In this document: positions 45,350 to 53,353 of the stretch, in pieces | Position numbering within the stretch: the first letter of the stretch is position 1 | How the letters are laid out: each line of letters starts with the position of its first letter | The notes under the pieces: model-generated | What the model was told of the DNA's origin: nothing | What the model saw: the letters and a program-made list of their open reading frames with translations, nothing else | Databases searched by the model: none | From: Desertimonas flava | GTDB lineage: Bacteria; Actinomycetota; Acidimicrobiia; Acidimicrobiales; Ilumatobacteraceae | Assembly: GCF_003426815.1 (NCBI RefSeq) | Contig: NZ_QKYK01000017.1 | Location: 50,152 to 114,151 of the forward strand | Reading direction: 5' to 3' | DNA length: 64,000 bases | Program-made: the position numbers and the translations under genes

Positions 45350-45898
45350 GTGCGAAGCGCCTGGACCACCGACGAGCTGAAGTGGCTCGTCATCGACGAC
45401 GTCAAGCGGCGGACGCCCGTCGATGACGCCGAGCGGGCCGACATCGACCGGTTCGTCGCCGACATCGCCGAGCTGGACGATCCCTTCTCGCGGGACGAGG
45501 GACCGCGCCACGTCACCGGGTCGGGGTTCGTGGTCGGCCCGCGGGGCATCGTCTTGCTGCACCACCTACGGTTCGATCTCTGGGTGCAGCCCGGCGGCCA
45601 CGTCGATCCGGGCGAGACACCGTGGGACGCCGCGCGGCGCGAGGTGCTCGAGGAGACCGGGCTCCACGTCACGTTCGCCGGGGGCGAGCCGCACCTGGCC
45701 CACGTGAGCGTCCACGACGTGCCGGGCGGACACACGCACTACGACCTGCGCTACCTCTTCGACGGCGGCGACGCCGACCCGGCGCCGCCGGTCGGTGAGA
45801 GCCAGGACGTGCACTGGTTCGACTGGCCCGACGCCATCGCCATCGCCGATCCCGCGCTCGGCGGCATCCTCGCCGCCCTGCAGTCAGCCGCCTCGTAG
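45350..45898 (+). CDS. Nudix hydrolase
   Basis: 182 residues from GTG 45350. A complete Nudix box is visible, GGHVDPGETPWDAARREVLEETGL, here cited as GGHVDPGE followed by REVLEETG, so it can bind Mg2+ and cleave nucleoside diphosphate-linked compounds. Residues 1-60 before it are an acidic N-terminal extension. The product preference is unknown; mutagenic nucleotides, NADH or CoA derivatives are usual options. Its last 15 bases overlap the stop region of the convergent flavin protein gene. Confidence 0.9.
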   Translation: MRSAWTTDELKWLVIDDVKRRTPVDDAERADIDRFVADIAELDDPFSRDEGPRHVTGSGFVVGPRGIVLLHHLRFDLWVQPGGHVDPGETPWDAARREVLEETGLHVTFAGGEPHLAHVSVHDVPGGHTHYDLRYLFDGGDADPAPPVGESQDVHWFDWPDAIAIADPALGGILAALQSAAS

Positions 45899-46492
45899 CG
45901 CCGCCTCCATCGCGTCGGCCATCGACCGCAGGCCGTCGACGACGCCCGTGCGGTCGGCCTCGCTGCGGGCCCCGCTGACCTTCGACTTGGCCTCGACCGA
46001 GTCGACGAGGAACTCGATCCCCACGATCGCCCGCAGCATCCCGTCGACGTAGTCGTCGGGGGCGTCGGAGACCGCCCAGGGCTCCGCTCGGACCGCCTCG
46101 TGATGGTCGGTGAGCGCGGTGACGACGCCTCGCACCCAGCCGGCGTCGTCGTGGACGGTGACGCGGCCGGTGAGATGGATCGACACGTAGTTCCACGTGG
46201 GCACGACGCGTCCGTGCTCGGCCTTGGCCGGGTACCACGACGGTGACACGTAGGCCTGCGGCCCGCCGACGATCAGCAACGCCGGAGAACCCGGCTCGAT
46301 CTCTCGCCACTGCTGGTTGGCCCTGGCCATGTGGGCGACGAGCCGTTCTCCTCCGTCCCACAGGATCGGCAGGCGCGTGGCGACCGGCGTGCCGTCGGCG
46401 GCGACGGTGACGAGGTCGCCGGCGCCGGCTGCGGTGACGACCGCGAGCACCTCGTCGGGATCGTCGATGCTGTCGGAGCGCGGGACGTACAT
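45884..46492 (-). CDS. FMN-binding negative regulator, PaiB-like
   Basis: 202 residues from ATG 46492. The start MYVPRSD, LPILWDGGERLVAHMARANQQW and YVSPSWYPAKAEHGRVVPTWNYVSIHLTG (seen as SPSWYPAK and VPTWNY) are hallmarks of PaiB proteins, which have a split-barrel flavin fold. PaiB was described as a regulator in Bacillus, but many relatives are simply flavin or heme-binding oxidoreductases. The C-terminal helices carry a VEAKSKVSGARSEADR motif also found in the family. Confidence 0.85.
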   Translation of the reverse strand: MYVPRSDSIDDPDEVLAVVTAAGAGDLVTVAADGTPVATRLPILWDGGERLVAHMARANQQWREIEPGSPALLIVGGPQAYVSPSWYPAKAEHGRVVPTWNYVSIHLTGRVTVHDDAGWVRGVVTALTDHHEAVRAEPWAVSDAPDDYVDGMLRAIVGIEFLVDSVEAKSKVSGARSEADRTGVVDGLRSMADAMEAALRGG

Positions 46493-46511
46493 GTCGCACG
46501 ACGGTACGTGG

Positions 46512-47666
46512 TCAGGCGTGGTGGGCGAGGCCGCGATACCGCACGGGCCGGGCGGCTTCCTCTTCGCCGATGTGGGCCGCGAACCCGGCGATCCGGGCGA
46601 CGGCGAAGATCGGTGTGTCACGGGGGATGTCGGCGACGAACAACAGGGCGCCGAGGGCGAGGTCGATGTTGGGCCGCTGGACGATGCGGCTGCCGGCGAC
46701 GGCGAGGACCGCCTCGACCACCGACCGACGGTCGCGGGGGTCGTGCAGCGTCGCGATGGCATCCAGCAACGGACCGAGCCGGGGATCGACACCGGCGTAG
46801 ATCTTGTGCCCGAAGCCGGGCAGACGCTGGTGGGAGGCCAGGCGGGCGCCGACGGCGGACGCCACGCCGTCGCGTTCGCAGTCGGTGAGCAGGTCGACGA
46901 CCGCGGCGCTGGAGGCGCCGTGCAGCGGTCCCGTGAGCACGGCCAGCCCGGCGGCGAACGCGTGGTACGGGTCGGCGCGCACGGACGTGGCCAGCCGGAC
47001 GGCCAGCGTGCTCGTGGCCAGCTCGTGGTCGGCGAGCAGGATCAGGGCCCGCTCGACGGCGGCGGCGAACGGGGTGTCGCCGGGGCGCCAGTGTTCGGCG
47101 AGGCGGCGGGCGACGCTCCCGGTCGGGGACGAGTCGCGGGCTCCGAGGGCATCGGCGGCGACCGTGAGGAGGCGACGGGCGGCCACGGGTGCCGTATCGC
47201 CGCCGTGGCGCGCCGACAGGGCGGCGGCGGCGGTGAGCAGCGCGGTCACGCCGTCGCCGCCGACGGCCGCCGTTGCGTCGCGAACGGCGATCCGGTCGAG
47301 ATCGTCGGGTTCGGGCCACGCCACGTCGGCGGCGGGAAGGCTCCCGGTCCACAGCAGCTCGGCGACGCGCTCGAACGTGGCGGTGGTGGCCAGCGTGGCG
47401 ACGTCGTGGCCGCGGTACCTGACGGCGTCCTCGTCGAGCACGGTGACGTCGGTGACGACCTGCACGTCGAGCGAGGGTCGGGGGAGCGCGTCGCGCCGCC
47501 GGCTGCGGCCGGCGAGCCGCTCGATGTCGTCGAGCGAGTACAGCGACGTGCGCCCGTCGACGGCGACCCGCCGGTCGATCAGCCCGCGACTGACGTAGGC
47601 ATACAGCGTCGCTCGTTGCACGCCGAGCTGGCGGGCGGCCTCGGCGGCGGCGACGTAGCGCGGCAT
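46512..47666 (-). CDS. Citrate synthase family protein with N-terminal HTH domain
   Basis: 384 residues from ATG 47666. Residues 1 to about 55 (YVAAAEAARQLGVQRATLYAYVSRGLIDR, here the segment AAEAARQLGV plus ATLYAYVSRGL, then YSLDDIERLAGRSRRR) form a MerR/excisionase-type DNA-binding domain. The rest is a citrate synthase fold with GPLHGASSAAV, GFGHKIYAGVDPR and RPNIDLALGALL holding the two catalytic His and the Asp. It might make citrate or methylcitrate and also bind DNA. A 31-bp palindrome lies right upstream, between it and a second citrate synthase. Confidence 0.88.
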   Translation of the reverse strand: MPRYVAAAEAARQLGVQRATLYAYVSRGLIDRRVAVDGRTSLYSLDDIERLAGRSRRRDALPRPSLDVQVVTDVTVLDEDAVRYRGHDVATLATTATFERVAELLWTGSLPAADVAWPEPDDLDRIAVRDATAAVGGDGVTALLTAAAALSARHGGDTAPVAARRLLTVAADALGARDSSPTGSVARRLAEHWRPGDTPFAAAVERALILLADHELATSTLAVRLATSVRADPYHAFAAGLAVLTGPLHGASSAAVVDLLTDCERDGVASAVGARLASHQRLPGFGHKIYAGVDPRLGPLLDAIATLHDPRDRRSVVEAVLAVAGSRIVQRPNIDLALGALLFVADIPRDTPIFAVARIAGFAAHIGEEEAARPVRYRGLAHHA

Positions 47667-47694
47667 GGCGTCACCATACGGCCGGAGCGTGGAC

Positions 47695-47725
47695 TGATCA
47701 ATGTTGATCGAATCAACGTTGATCA
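47695..47725. promoter_or_regulatory. 31-bp palindromic operator with four TTGAT half-sites
   Basis: Two 14-base arms, TGATCAATGTTGAT (47695-47708) and ATCAACGTTGATCA (47712-47725), are inverted copies with one mismatch around CGA. Each arm is itself nearly palindromic, giving four half-sites. It lies in the 87-bp gap between the divergent citrate synthase genes. A natural candidate ligand is the HTH domain of the minus-strand citrate synthase. Confidence 0.75.
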
Positions 47726-47753
47726 AGCACCTGGACGGTTCCACGATGGAGCC

Positions 47754-48884
47754 ATGCTCATCGACGTACCCCGCGGTCTCAACGGCGTTGCCGTCACCGA
47801 CACCATGATCGGCGACGTGCTCGGCGACGAGGGCCGCTTCCACTACCGCGGCCACGACGCCGCCGACCTCGCCCGCACCCGCTCGTTCGAGGAGGTGTGG
47901 CACCTCGTGGCCGTCGGGCATCTCCCCGACGCCGCGGAGCTCGCTGCGTTCACGGCTCGCGTCTCGGCGGCCCGGACGGTGCCGCCCACGCTCGTCGGCC
48001 TGCTCGAGCCGTTGGCCCGGGCGTCGGGGCCGACCCTCGGCCGCATCCGTGCCGCGGTGTCGATCGCCGCTGACGATCTCGGACTGCGCCCGCTGCTCGA
48101 TCTCACGCCGGGGGAGCGGGCCGACCAAGCCCTCGACCTCGCCGCGGCGATGCCGGCGATCGTCGCGGCGCTGCACCGCGCCAGCCTCGGCGAGGCCCCG
48201 GTGGTCCCCGACGCCGACCTCGGCACCGCCGGGGCGTACCTGCAGATGGTCAACGGGAAGCGACCGACCGCGGACGAGGCGCGGGCCCTCGAGCAGTACC
48301 TGTCACTGACGATCGACCACGGGTTCAACGCGTCGACATTCACCGCGCGCGTGGTGGCCTCCACCGGAGCCGACCTCGCCGACGTGGTGGGTGCGGCGCT
48401 GGGTGCGCTGAACGGGCCGCTGCACGGCGGGGCGCCGAGCCGGGCCCTCGACGCCCTCGACGCGATCGGCGATCCCGGCCGGGCTCCGGGAGTGGTGGAG
48501 ACGTGGGTGGAGGCCGAGATGGCCGCCGGGCGCCGCATCATGGGCTTCGGTCACCCGGTGTACCGGGCGCCCGATCCCCGTTCGGGCGTGTTGCGCGAGG
48601 TCGCCGAATCGATCGGCGGCGACCTCGTCGAGCGCGCAGTCGAGATCGAGCGGCACATCCTCGAGGCCCTCGTCCGGGCGAAGCCGGATCGTCCGCTGCC
48701 GAGCAACGTCGAGTTCTACGCCGGCGTGGTGATGGCCGGCGCCGGGTTGTCCCGCTCGATGTTCACGCCCACCTTCGCCGTCAGCCGCACGATCGGGTGG
48801 TGCACCCACGCCGTCGAGCAGGCCGCCGACGGCAAGCTGATCCGCCCCAGCGCGAGATACGTCGGGCCCGACCTCGCTCGGTAG
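47754..48884 (+). CDS. Citrate synthase family protein (citrate or 2-methylcitrate synthase)
   Basis: 376 residues from ATG 47754, with GGAG four bases before. It condenses acetyl-CoA with oxaloacetate or propionyl-CoA with oxaloacetate. Motifs are IDHGFNAST (His189), NGPLHGGAPSRAL (His224), MGFGHPVYRAPDPRSG (His268) and SNVEFYAGVVMAG. In the last motif Glu320 occupies the position of the usual catalytic Asp (NVDF in many citrate synthases). It is divergent from the HTH-bearing homolog, probably co-regulated through the 31-bp site. Confidence 0.88.
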   Translation: MLIDVPRGLNGVAVTDTMIGDVLGDEGRFHYRGHDAADLARTRSFEEVWHLVAVGHLPDAAELAAFTARVSAARTVPPTLVGLLEPLARASGPTLGRIRAAVSIAADDLGLRPLLDLTPGERADQALDLAAAMPAIVAALHRASLGEAPVVPDADLGTAGAYLQMVNGKRPTADEARALEQYLSLTIDHGFNASTFTARVVASTGADLADVVGAALGALNGPLHGGAPSRALDALDAIGDPGRAPGVVETWVEAEMAAGRRIMGFGHPVYRAPDPRSGVLREVAESIGGDLVERAVEIERHILEALVRAKPDRPLPSNVEFYAGVVMAGAGLSRSMFTPTFAVSRTIGWCTHAVEQAADGKLIRPSARYVGPDLAR

Positions 48885-48892
48885 GCGTCTTC

Positions 48893-48915
48893 GGGCCGGC
48901 CGGGACCGGCGGCCC
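48893..48915 (+). terminator. GC-rich hairpin after citrate synthase
   Basis: GGGCCGG (48893-48899) can pair with CCGGC/GGCCC (48906-48915) with a small bulge. It lies just after the citrate synthase stop and before the lpdA -10 box. No T-run. Confidence 0.35.
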
Positions 48916-48921
48916 TAACCT
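48916..48921 (+). promoter_or_regulatory. Putative -10 box of the lpdA-like gene, leaderless
   Basis: TAACCT ends six bases before GTG 48928. Confidence 0.45.
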
Positions 48922-48927
48922 GGAAGC

Positions 48928-50307
48928 GTGGCAACGCGATTCCTCATCATCGGCGGCGGACCGGCAGGCAACACCGCGGCGACGTATGCGGCCAGGCTCG
49001 GCGCCGACGTGACCGTCGTCGAGCGCGACATCGTGGGCGGAGCGGCCCACCTGCTCGACTGCATCCCGTCGAAGACGATGATCGCCACCGGGGGAGCGAT
49101 GAGCTTCCTCCGCCGGTCGACCGGGATGGGGCTCGAGCAGGCCGTGGCCGGCGTCGACACCGAGGCGCTCACCAGCCGCATCGAGGGAATCAAGTCCCAC
49201 CTGCAGCGAGGTACCACCGAGCTGCTCGAGAGCCAGGGCGTGCGCATGATCCGCGGCACCGCCCGGTTCACGTCGCCGCACACGGCCGCGGTCGTCACGC
49301 TCGAGGGCACCGAGACGCTCGAGTTCGACCACGCCCTGGTGGCCACGGGGTCCCGCCCGCGCATCCCCGAATGGTGCTCGCCCGACGGCGACCGCATCCT
49401 CACCACCCGTGACTGCTACCCCCCGAAGGAGTTCCCGAAGAGCGTGACGGTCGTCGGCTCGGGGGTGACGGGCGTGGAGTTCGTGCACATGTTCTCGTCG
49501 TTCGGCGCCGATGTCACCCTCGTGGTGTCGCGCCAGCAGGTCCTGCCGTCGAAGGATCCCGAGGTCGCCGCGGTCCTCGAGGAGGACTTCCTCCGCCGCG
49601 GTGTGAAGCTGCTGAAAGGCGCCAGGGCGACGGCGATCGAACGGGACTTCGACGGCGAGGCCACGGGCGACACGGTGGTGGTGCGCTGCGACGACGGCCG
49701 CGTGGTGCGGTCCACCCACGCCGTGCTCGCCATCGGGTCGATCCCCAACACGTCCGAGCTCGGCCTCGACGCCGCCGGGGTCGAGGTGGACGCCGGGGGA
49801 TACGTCCCGATCGATCACAACTGCGTGACCAACCAGCCCCACATCTACGCCGCCGGCGATGTGAGCGGCAAGCTGCCGCTCTCGTCGGTGGCCTCGATGC
49901 AGGGCCGCAAGGTGGCCGAGCGGATGATGGGCCTGCACGCGGGCCCGCACCGCCACCTCGACTACGACAAGGCGGCGTCGGCCATCTTCACCGAACCGGA
50001 GATCGCCGACGTCGGGCTGGCCGAGGCCGAGGCGTTCGCATCCGGTCGCAAGATCCGCGTCACCAAGGTGCCGTTCTCGGGGAACCCCAAGGCGTTGATC
50101 AACAGCTACCCGCAGGGGTTCGTGAAGATCGTGTCCGATCCGGCGACCGGCGTCGTGCTCGGCGGCTCGATCGTCGGCCGGCACGCCGCCGAGCTGATCT
50201 CGGTGATCGCCCTCGCCGTCACCGCCAACCTCAAGGTCACCGACATCGTCGAGAGCCTCCTCGTCCACCCCGCACTCTCCGAGGCCCTCGCCGAGGCCGC
50301 GGAATGA
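48928..50307 (+). CDS. lpdA: NAD(P)H-quinone reductase/dihydrolipoamide dehydrogenase-like flavoprotein
   Basis: 459-residue FAD/NAD protein of the disulfide-oxidoreductase family. FAD motif is LIIGGGPAGNTAATYAARLGA, NAD motif is VVGSGVTGVEFVHMF, and IYAAGDVSGKLPL closes the FAD site. In place of the redox CxxxxC it has GGAAHLLDCIPSK: the first Cys is Ala40 and only Cys45 remains. From memory, M. tuberculosis LpdA (Rv3303c) has the same change and reduces quinones instead of lipoamide. Unlike that protein it keeps a His and Glu in LVHPALSEAL near the C-terminus. It overlaps menC. Confidence 0.82.
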   Translation: MATRFLIIGGGPAGNTAATYAARLGADVTVVERDIVGGAAHLLDCIPSKTMIATGGAMSFLRRSTGMGLEQAVAGVDTEALTSRIEGIKSHLQRGTTELLESQGVRMIRGTARFTSPHTAAVVTLEGTETLEFDHALVATGSRPRIPEWCSPDGDRILTTRDCYPPKEFPKSVTVVGSGVTGVEFVHMFSSFGADVTLVVSRQQVLPSKDPEVAAVLEEDFLRRGVKLLKGARATAIERDFDGEATGDTVVVRCDDGRVVRSTHAVLAIGSIPNTSELGLDAAGVEVDAGGYVPIDHNCVTNQPHIYAAGDVSGKLPLSSVASMQGRKVAERMMGLHAGPHRHLDYDKAASAIFTEPEIADVGLAEAEAFASGRKIRVTKVPFSGNPKALINSYPQGFVKIVSDPATGVVLGGSIVGRHAAELISVIALAVTANLKVTDIVESLLVHPALSEALAEAAE

Positions 50308-51428
50308 TGCAACTCAGGGGGGTTCGCCTCCACTGGCTGAAGCTGCCGCTGGTTCGGCCGTTCACCACGTCGTTCAAGGTGCAGACCGAGCGCGAGGCGC
50401 TGCTCGTCGAGGTGGCGGCGGAGTTCGACGACGGGCGGACGGTCACCGGGTGGGGTGAGTGCGTGGCGCTCCCCGACCCGTCGTACTCGCCCGAGTACGC
50501 CGACAGTTGCGCCGTCGTGATCGAGCGGTTCCTCCTGCCCCGCCTCCGTGGCGACGACGTGATCGCCGAGACGGTGGGCCATCGCCTGCATCGCGTGAAG
50601 GGCAACCGCATGGCCAAGGCGGCGCTCGAGATGGCGGTGTTGGACGCCCAACTCCGTCACGCCGGCCGGTCGTTCGCGTCGTACGCCGGTGCCGTCGTCG
50701 ACCGCGTCCCGTCGGGCGTGTCGGTCGGCATCCACGACTCCGTCGGTGAGCTGCTCGACGCCGTGAGCGGCTACCTGGCCGAGGGCTACGTGCGCATCAA
50801 GCTGAAGATCCAGCCCGGCTTCGACATCGAACCGGTGCGCGCCGTCCGCAAGCTCATCGGCGACGACGTGCCCCTGCAGGTCGACGCCAACGCCGCCTAC
50901 ACCCTGGTCGACGCGCCGCACCTGCGCCGCCTCGACGAGTTCGGCCTGCTGCTCATCGAGCAGCCGCTCGGCGACGAGGACATGCGCCAGCACGCCGCCC
51001 TGGCCCGCCAGATGGCGACGCCGATGTGCCTCGACGAGTCGATCGACTCCGCCGAGGCGGCAGCCGACGCCATTGCCCTCGGGGCGGCGGCGGTGATCAA
51101 CATCAAGGCCGGACGCGTCGGCGGTTACCTGGAGGCGATCCGCATTCACGACATCGCCCGCGCCAACGGCATCGCCGTGTGGTGCGGCGGCATGCTCGAG
51201 ACGGGCGTGGGCCGGGCGGCCAACGCCGCCCTCGCCGCCCTGCCCGGCTTCACGCTGCCCGGCGACATCTCGGCCTCCGATCGCTTCTACCGTGAGGACA
51301 TCACCGAGCCCTTCGTCATCGACGACGGGCACATCGCCGTCCCCCAGACGCCGGGCATCAGCGCCGCCCCCGACCCCGACCGTCTCGCCGCGTGCCGCGT
51401 CGCGGTCCGCGACCTGCCCCTGGGCTGA
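50304..51428 (+). CDS. menC: o-Succinylbenzoate synthase / N-acylamino acid racemase (enolase superfamily)
   Basis: 374 residues, first ATG overlapping the lpdA stop by four bases. Family motifs in order: LVRPFTTSF, GECVALPDPSYSPEYA, KLKIQPGFD (catalytic Lys), VDANAAYT, IEQPLGDED, CLDESIDS (metal Asp/Glu), INIKAGRVGG (second Lys) and WCGGMLETGVGRA. This is class 2 MenC, which makes o-succinylbenzoate for menaquinone; relatives racemise N-acylamino acids. Coupling to a quinone reductase-like gene favours the menaquinone role, but other men genes are not in this window. Confidence 0.85.
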   Translation: MMQLRGVRLHWLKLPLVRPFTTSFKVQTEREALLVEVAAEFDDGRTVTGWGECVALPDPSYSPEYADSCAVVIERFLLPRLRGDDVIAETVGHRLHRVKGNRMAKAALEMAVLDAQLRHAGRSFASYAGAVVDRVPSGVSVGIHDSVGELLDAVSGYLAEGYVRIKLKIQPGFDIEPVRAVRKLIGDDVPLQVDANAAYTLVDAPHLRRLDEFGLLLIEQPLGDEDMRQHAALARQMATPMCLDESIDSAEAAADAIALGAAAVINIKAGRVGGYLEAIRIHDIARANGIAVWCGGMLETGVGRAANAALAALPGFTLPGDISASDRFYREDITEPFVIDDGHIAVPQTPGISAAPDPDRLAACRVAVRDLPLG

Positions 51429-51433
51429 ACGGC

Positions 51434-52237
51434 GTGGCCGCGGCAGGTGCTGGCGACGCGGCGACGGGCGGCGCGCCCGACGTCGTCCTCCCGCCGTCGC
51501 ACGACCATCCGGCGATGTTCTCGCGTGAGCTCATCGGCCCGCTCGCCACGACCATCAGCGGGCGTTCGTGGGTGCTCGACCCCTTCGCCGGGACCGGTCG
51601 GATCCACGCCATCGCCGAGGCCGCCGGCGTTCCGCGGTCGACAGGGATCGAGCTCGAACCGGAGTGGGCGAACACCGACACGTTCCCCGGGCCCGACCGG
51701 ACGCAGGTCGTCGGCGACGCGCTGGTCGTCGTCCCCACGTTCACGCCGGGGACGTTCGACGCCGTGCTGACGTCGCCCGCCTACGGCAACCGGATGGCCG
51801 ACAAGCACGAGGCGAAGGACCCCTGCAAGTCGTGTGGCGGCTCGGGCGTGGCGGGCGCCTCGGACTGCCGGGTCTGCAAGGGCCGGGGTGTCTCGCGGCG
51901 CAACACGTACCGCCACCGTCTCGGCCGGGTGCTGTCGGCGAACAACGGTGGCGGCATGCAGTGGGGCCCCGAGTACCGGGACCTCCACCGGGCCATCTGG
52001 GCCGTGTGCGTGTCCGTGCTCGCGCCGGGCGGCGTGTTCGTCGTGAACTGCTCGAACCACATCCGCCTCGGTGCGGTGGTCGACGTGTGCGACTGGCATC
52101 GGCGGTGCCTGGAGGAGCTCGGTCTCGGCATCGACGACGTCGTCAACGTCGAGACGCGCCGCCAGCGCCACGGCGCCAACGGCCATCTGCGCGTCGCAGG
52201 CGAACAGATCATCGTGGCCACCAAGCCGGCGCCGTGA
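51434..52237 (+). CDS. DNA methyltransferase (N4-cytosine/N6-adenine) with zinc knuckle insert
   Basis: 267 residues from GTG 51434, six bases after the menC stop. The SAM site is VLDPFAGTGRI (residues 47-57) and the catalytic motif IV is LTSPAYGNRMAD (Thr113 to Gly118), a TSPPY variant. Right after it lies a DnaJ-like knuckle with Cys131, Cys134, Cys145, Cys148 (CKSCGGSG and CRVCKGRG). MQWGPEYRDLHRAIW and APGGVFVVNCSNHIRLG complete the MTase. It overlaps the next gene (GTGA), so it forms a coupled pair with a possible nuclease. The target sequence is unknown. Confidence 0.82.
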   Translation: MAAAGAGDAATGGAPDVVLPPSHDHPAMFSRELIGPLATTISGRSWVLDPFAGTGRIHAIAEAAGVPRSTGIELEPEWANTDTFPGPDRTQVVGDALVVVPTFTPGTFDAVLTSPAYGNRMADKHEAKDPCKSCGGSGVAGASDCRVCKGRGVSRRNTYRHRLGRVLSANNGGGMQWGPEYRDLHRAIWAVCVSVLAPGGVFVVNCSNHIRLGAVVDVCDWHRRCLEELGLGIDDVVNVETRRQRHGANGHLRVAGEQIIVATKPAP

Positions 52238-53313
52238 GCGAGGACCGGGAGCTGGTCCTCTTCGGGCCGGACGACGATCCGGTGGCCCCGGACCGGGCGC
52301 GCGTGAAGTACTCGAGCAAGGACACGACGCTGATCTCCGAGCTGGCCACCGCGCTCGGCATGATCCGCCGCACGTTGCCCGAGGCGATCGCCCACCTGCC
52401 GTCCGAACTGGTCGGGGTGTCGCCAGCCGACTGGGATGCGCTGACCGCGCTGCACGCCGGCGGACGCCACGCCGAACTGTTCGAACACTCCTTCGCCAAC
52501 GGTCGGGCCTTCGCCACGTCCGAGGCCGCCTTGCGTCATCGCCAGCCGGGACAGGTCGAGTGGTCCGGGCCCCGCAAGATCCGCGGTGAGGGCGCCATCC
52601 CCGCCGATCTCCGGGTCGACGACGTCTACCTGGTGAGCTGCAAGTACGGCTCGAAGAACCTCCTCAACAGCGGCCTCGCCAAGCTGTTCGACAACCGGCT
52701 GCGTGACGGCGTCCGGGCGGCGACGTCGTGGTACGAGGACGTGGCCGGCGAGGCCTACCAGCGGTACTACGCCGCCGTGCGCGCGCATTTCGCCTTCGAC
52801 GACCTGGCGAGCGACGTGACGACGCTGACCGACGGCGACCGGATGGTCCTCGCCGGCCGCCTCGAGCGAGAGCTGCCGGCGGCGCTCGTCGACGAGCAGG
52901 CGGCGTTCTGCCGGGCGGTGTCGGAGGCGTCCGCCGCTCGGTGGCGGCGCTCGATCGGCTCGACCCAACAGCAGCGCGGCGACTTCGCCATGAGCCTGCT
53001 GCGCATCCCGCAGGCGGTGTACTTCCTGCTCGGCCGGGCCGGCCGCATCCCGTTGCGGTTCAAGGTGCTGTCGCGCTGGGACTGGGCCACGCGCTACGAG
53101 ATGCGCAACTTCGCCATCGCCGCCACCACCGCGCTGCAGCCCACCGTCGACTGGGAGCTGACGGTGCTCGACCGCCTCACGCGCACCGAGTCGTCAGCGC
53201 GCGGACACGTCGAGATCCGCTGGAGCCACGGCCGCTTCAACAAGGCGCCGGAGGCCAAGGTGTACCTCGACTCCCCACTCCACGCCACCCCCGGCTACGT
53301 CTCGTTGGACTGA
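52234..53313 (+). CDS. Uncharacterised protein, possible PD-(D/E)xK-like nuclease partner of the methyltransferase
   Basis: 359 residues, GTG overlapping the methyltransferase stop by four bases. No family is recognised. A strand-like segment GEGAIPADLRVDDVYLVSCKY (cited as Glu119, Asp129/Asp130 and Lys137 in VDDVYLVSCKYGSKN) has the spacing of a PD-(D/E)xK site with Ser in place of the second acid. The N-terminal 100 residues are helical with SSKDTTLISELATALGMIR. Basic residues RFKVLSRWDWATRYEMRN could contact DNA. The coupling with a methyltransferase suggests restriction or a methyl-directed role; this is inference. Confidence 0.6.
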   Translation: MSEDRELVLFGPDDDPVAPDRARVKYSSKDTTLISELATALGMIRRTLPEAIAHLPSELVGVSPADWDALTALHAGGRHAELFEHSFANGRAFATSEAALRHRQPGQVEWSGPRKIRGEGAIPADLRVDDVYLVSCKYGSKNLLNSGLAKLFDNRLRDGVRAATSWYEDVAGEAYQRYYAAVRAHFAFDDLASDVTTLTDGDRMVLAGRLERELPAALVDEQAAFCRAVSEASAARWRRSIGSTQQQRGDFAMSLLRIPQAVYFLLGRAGRIPLRFKVLSRWDWATRYEMRNFAIAATTALQPTVDWELTVLDRLTRTESSARGHVEIRWSHGRFNKAPEAKVYLDSPLHATPGYVSLD

Positions 53314-53353
53314 CGCGGGTATCTCACCTGGTTGCGGCGCGGAGCTCGGCCGG

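Noticed and set aside
46317..47750. Long plus-strand open frame ahead of the citrate synthase at 47754
   Set aside because: It is antisense to the PaiB-like and HTH-citrate synthase genes and has Gly/Arg-rich shadow composition; the real start has its own ribosome site at 47747.
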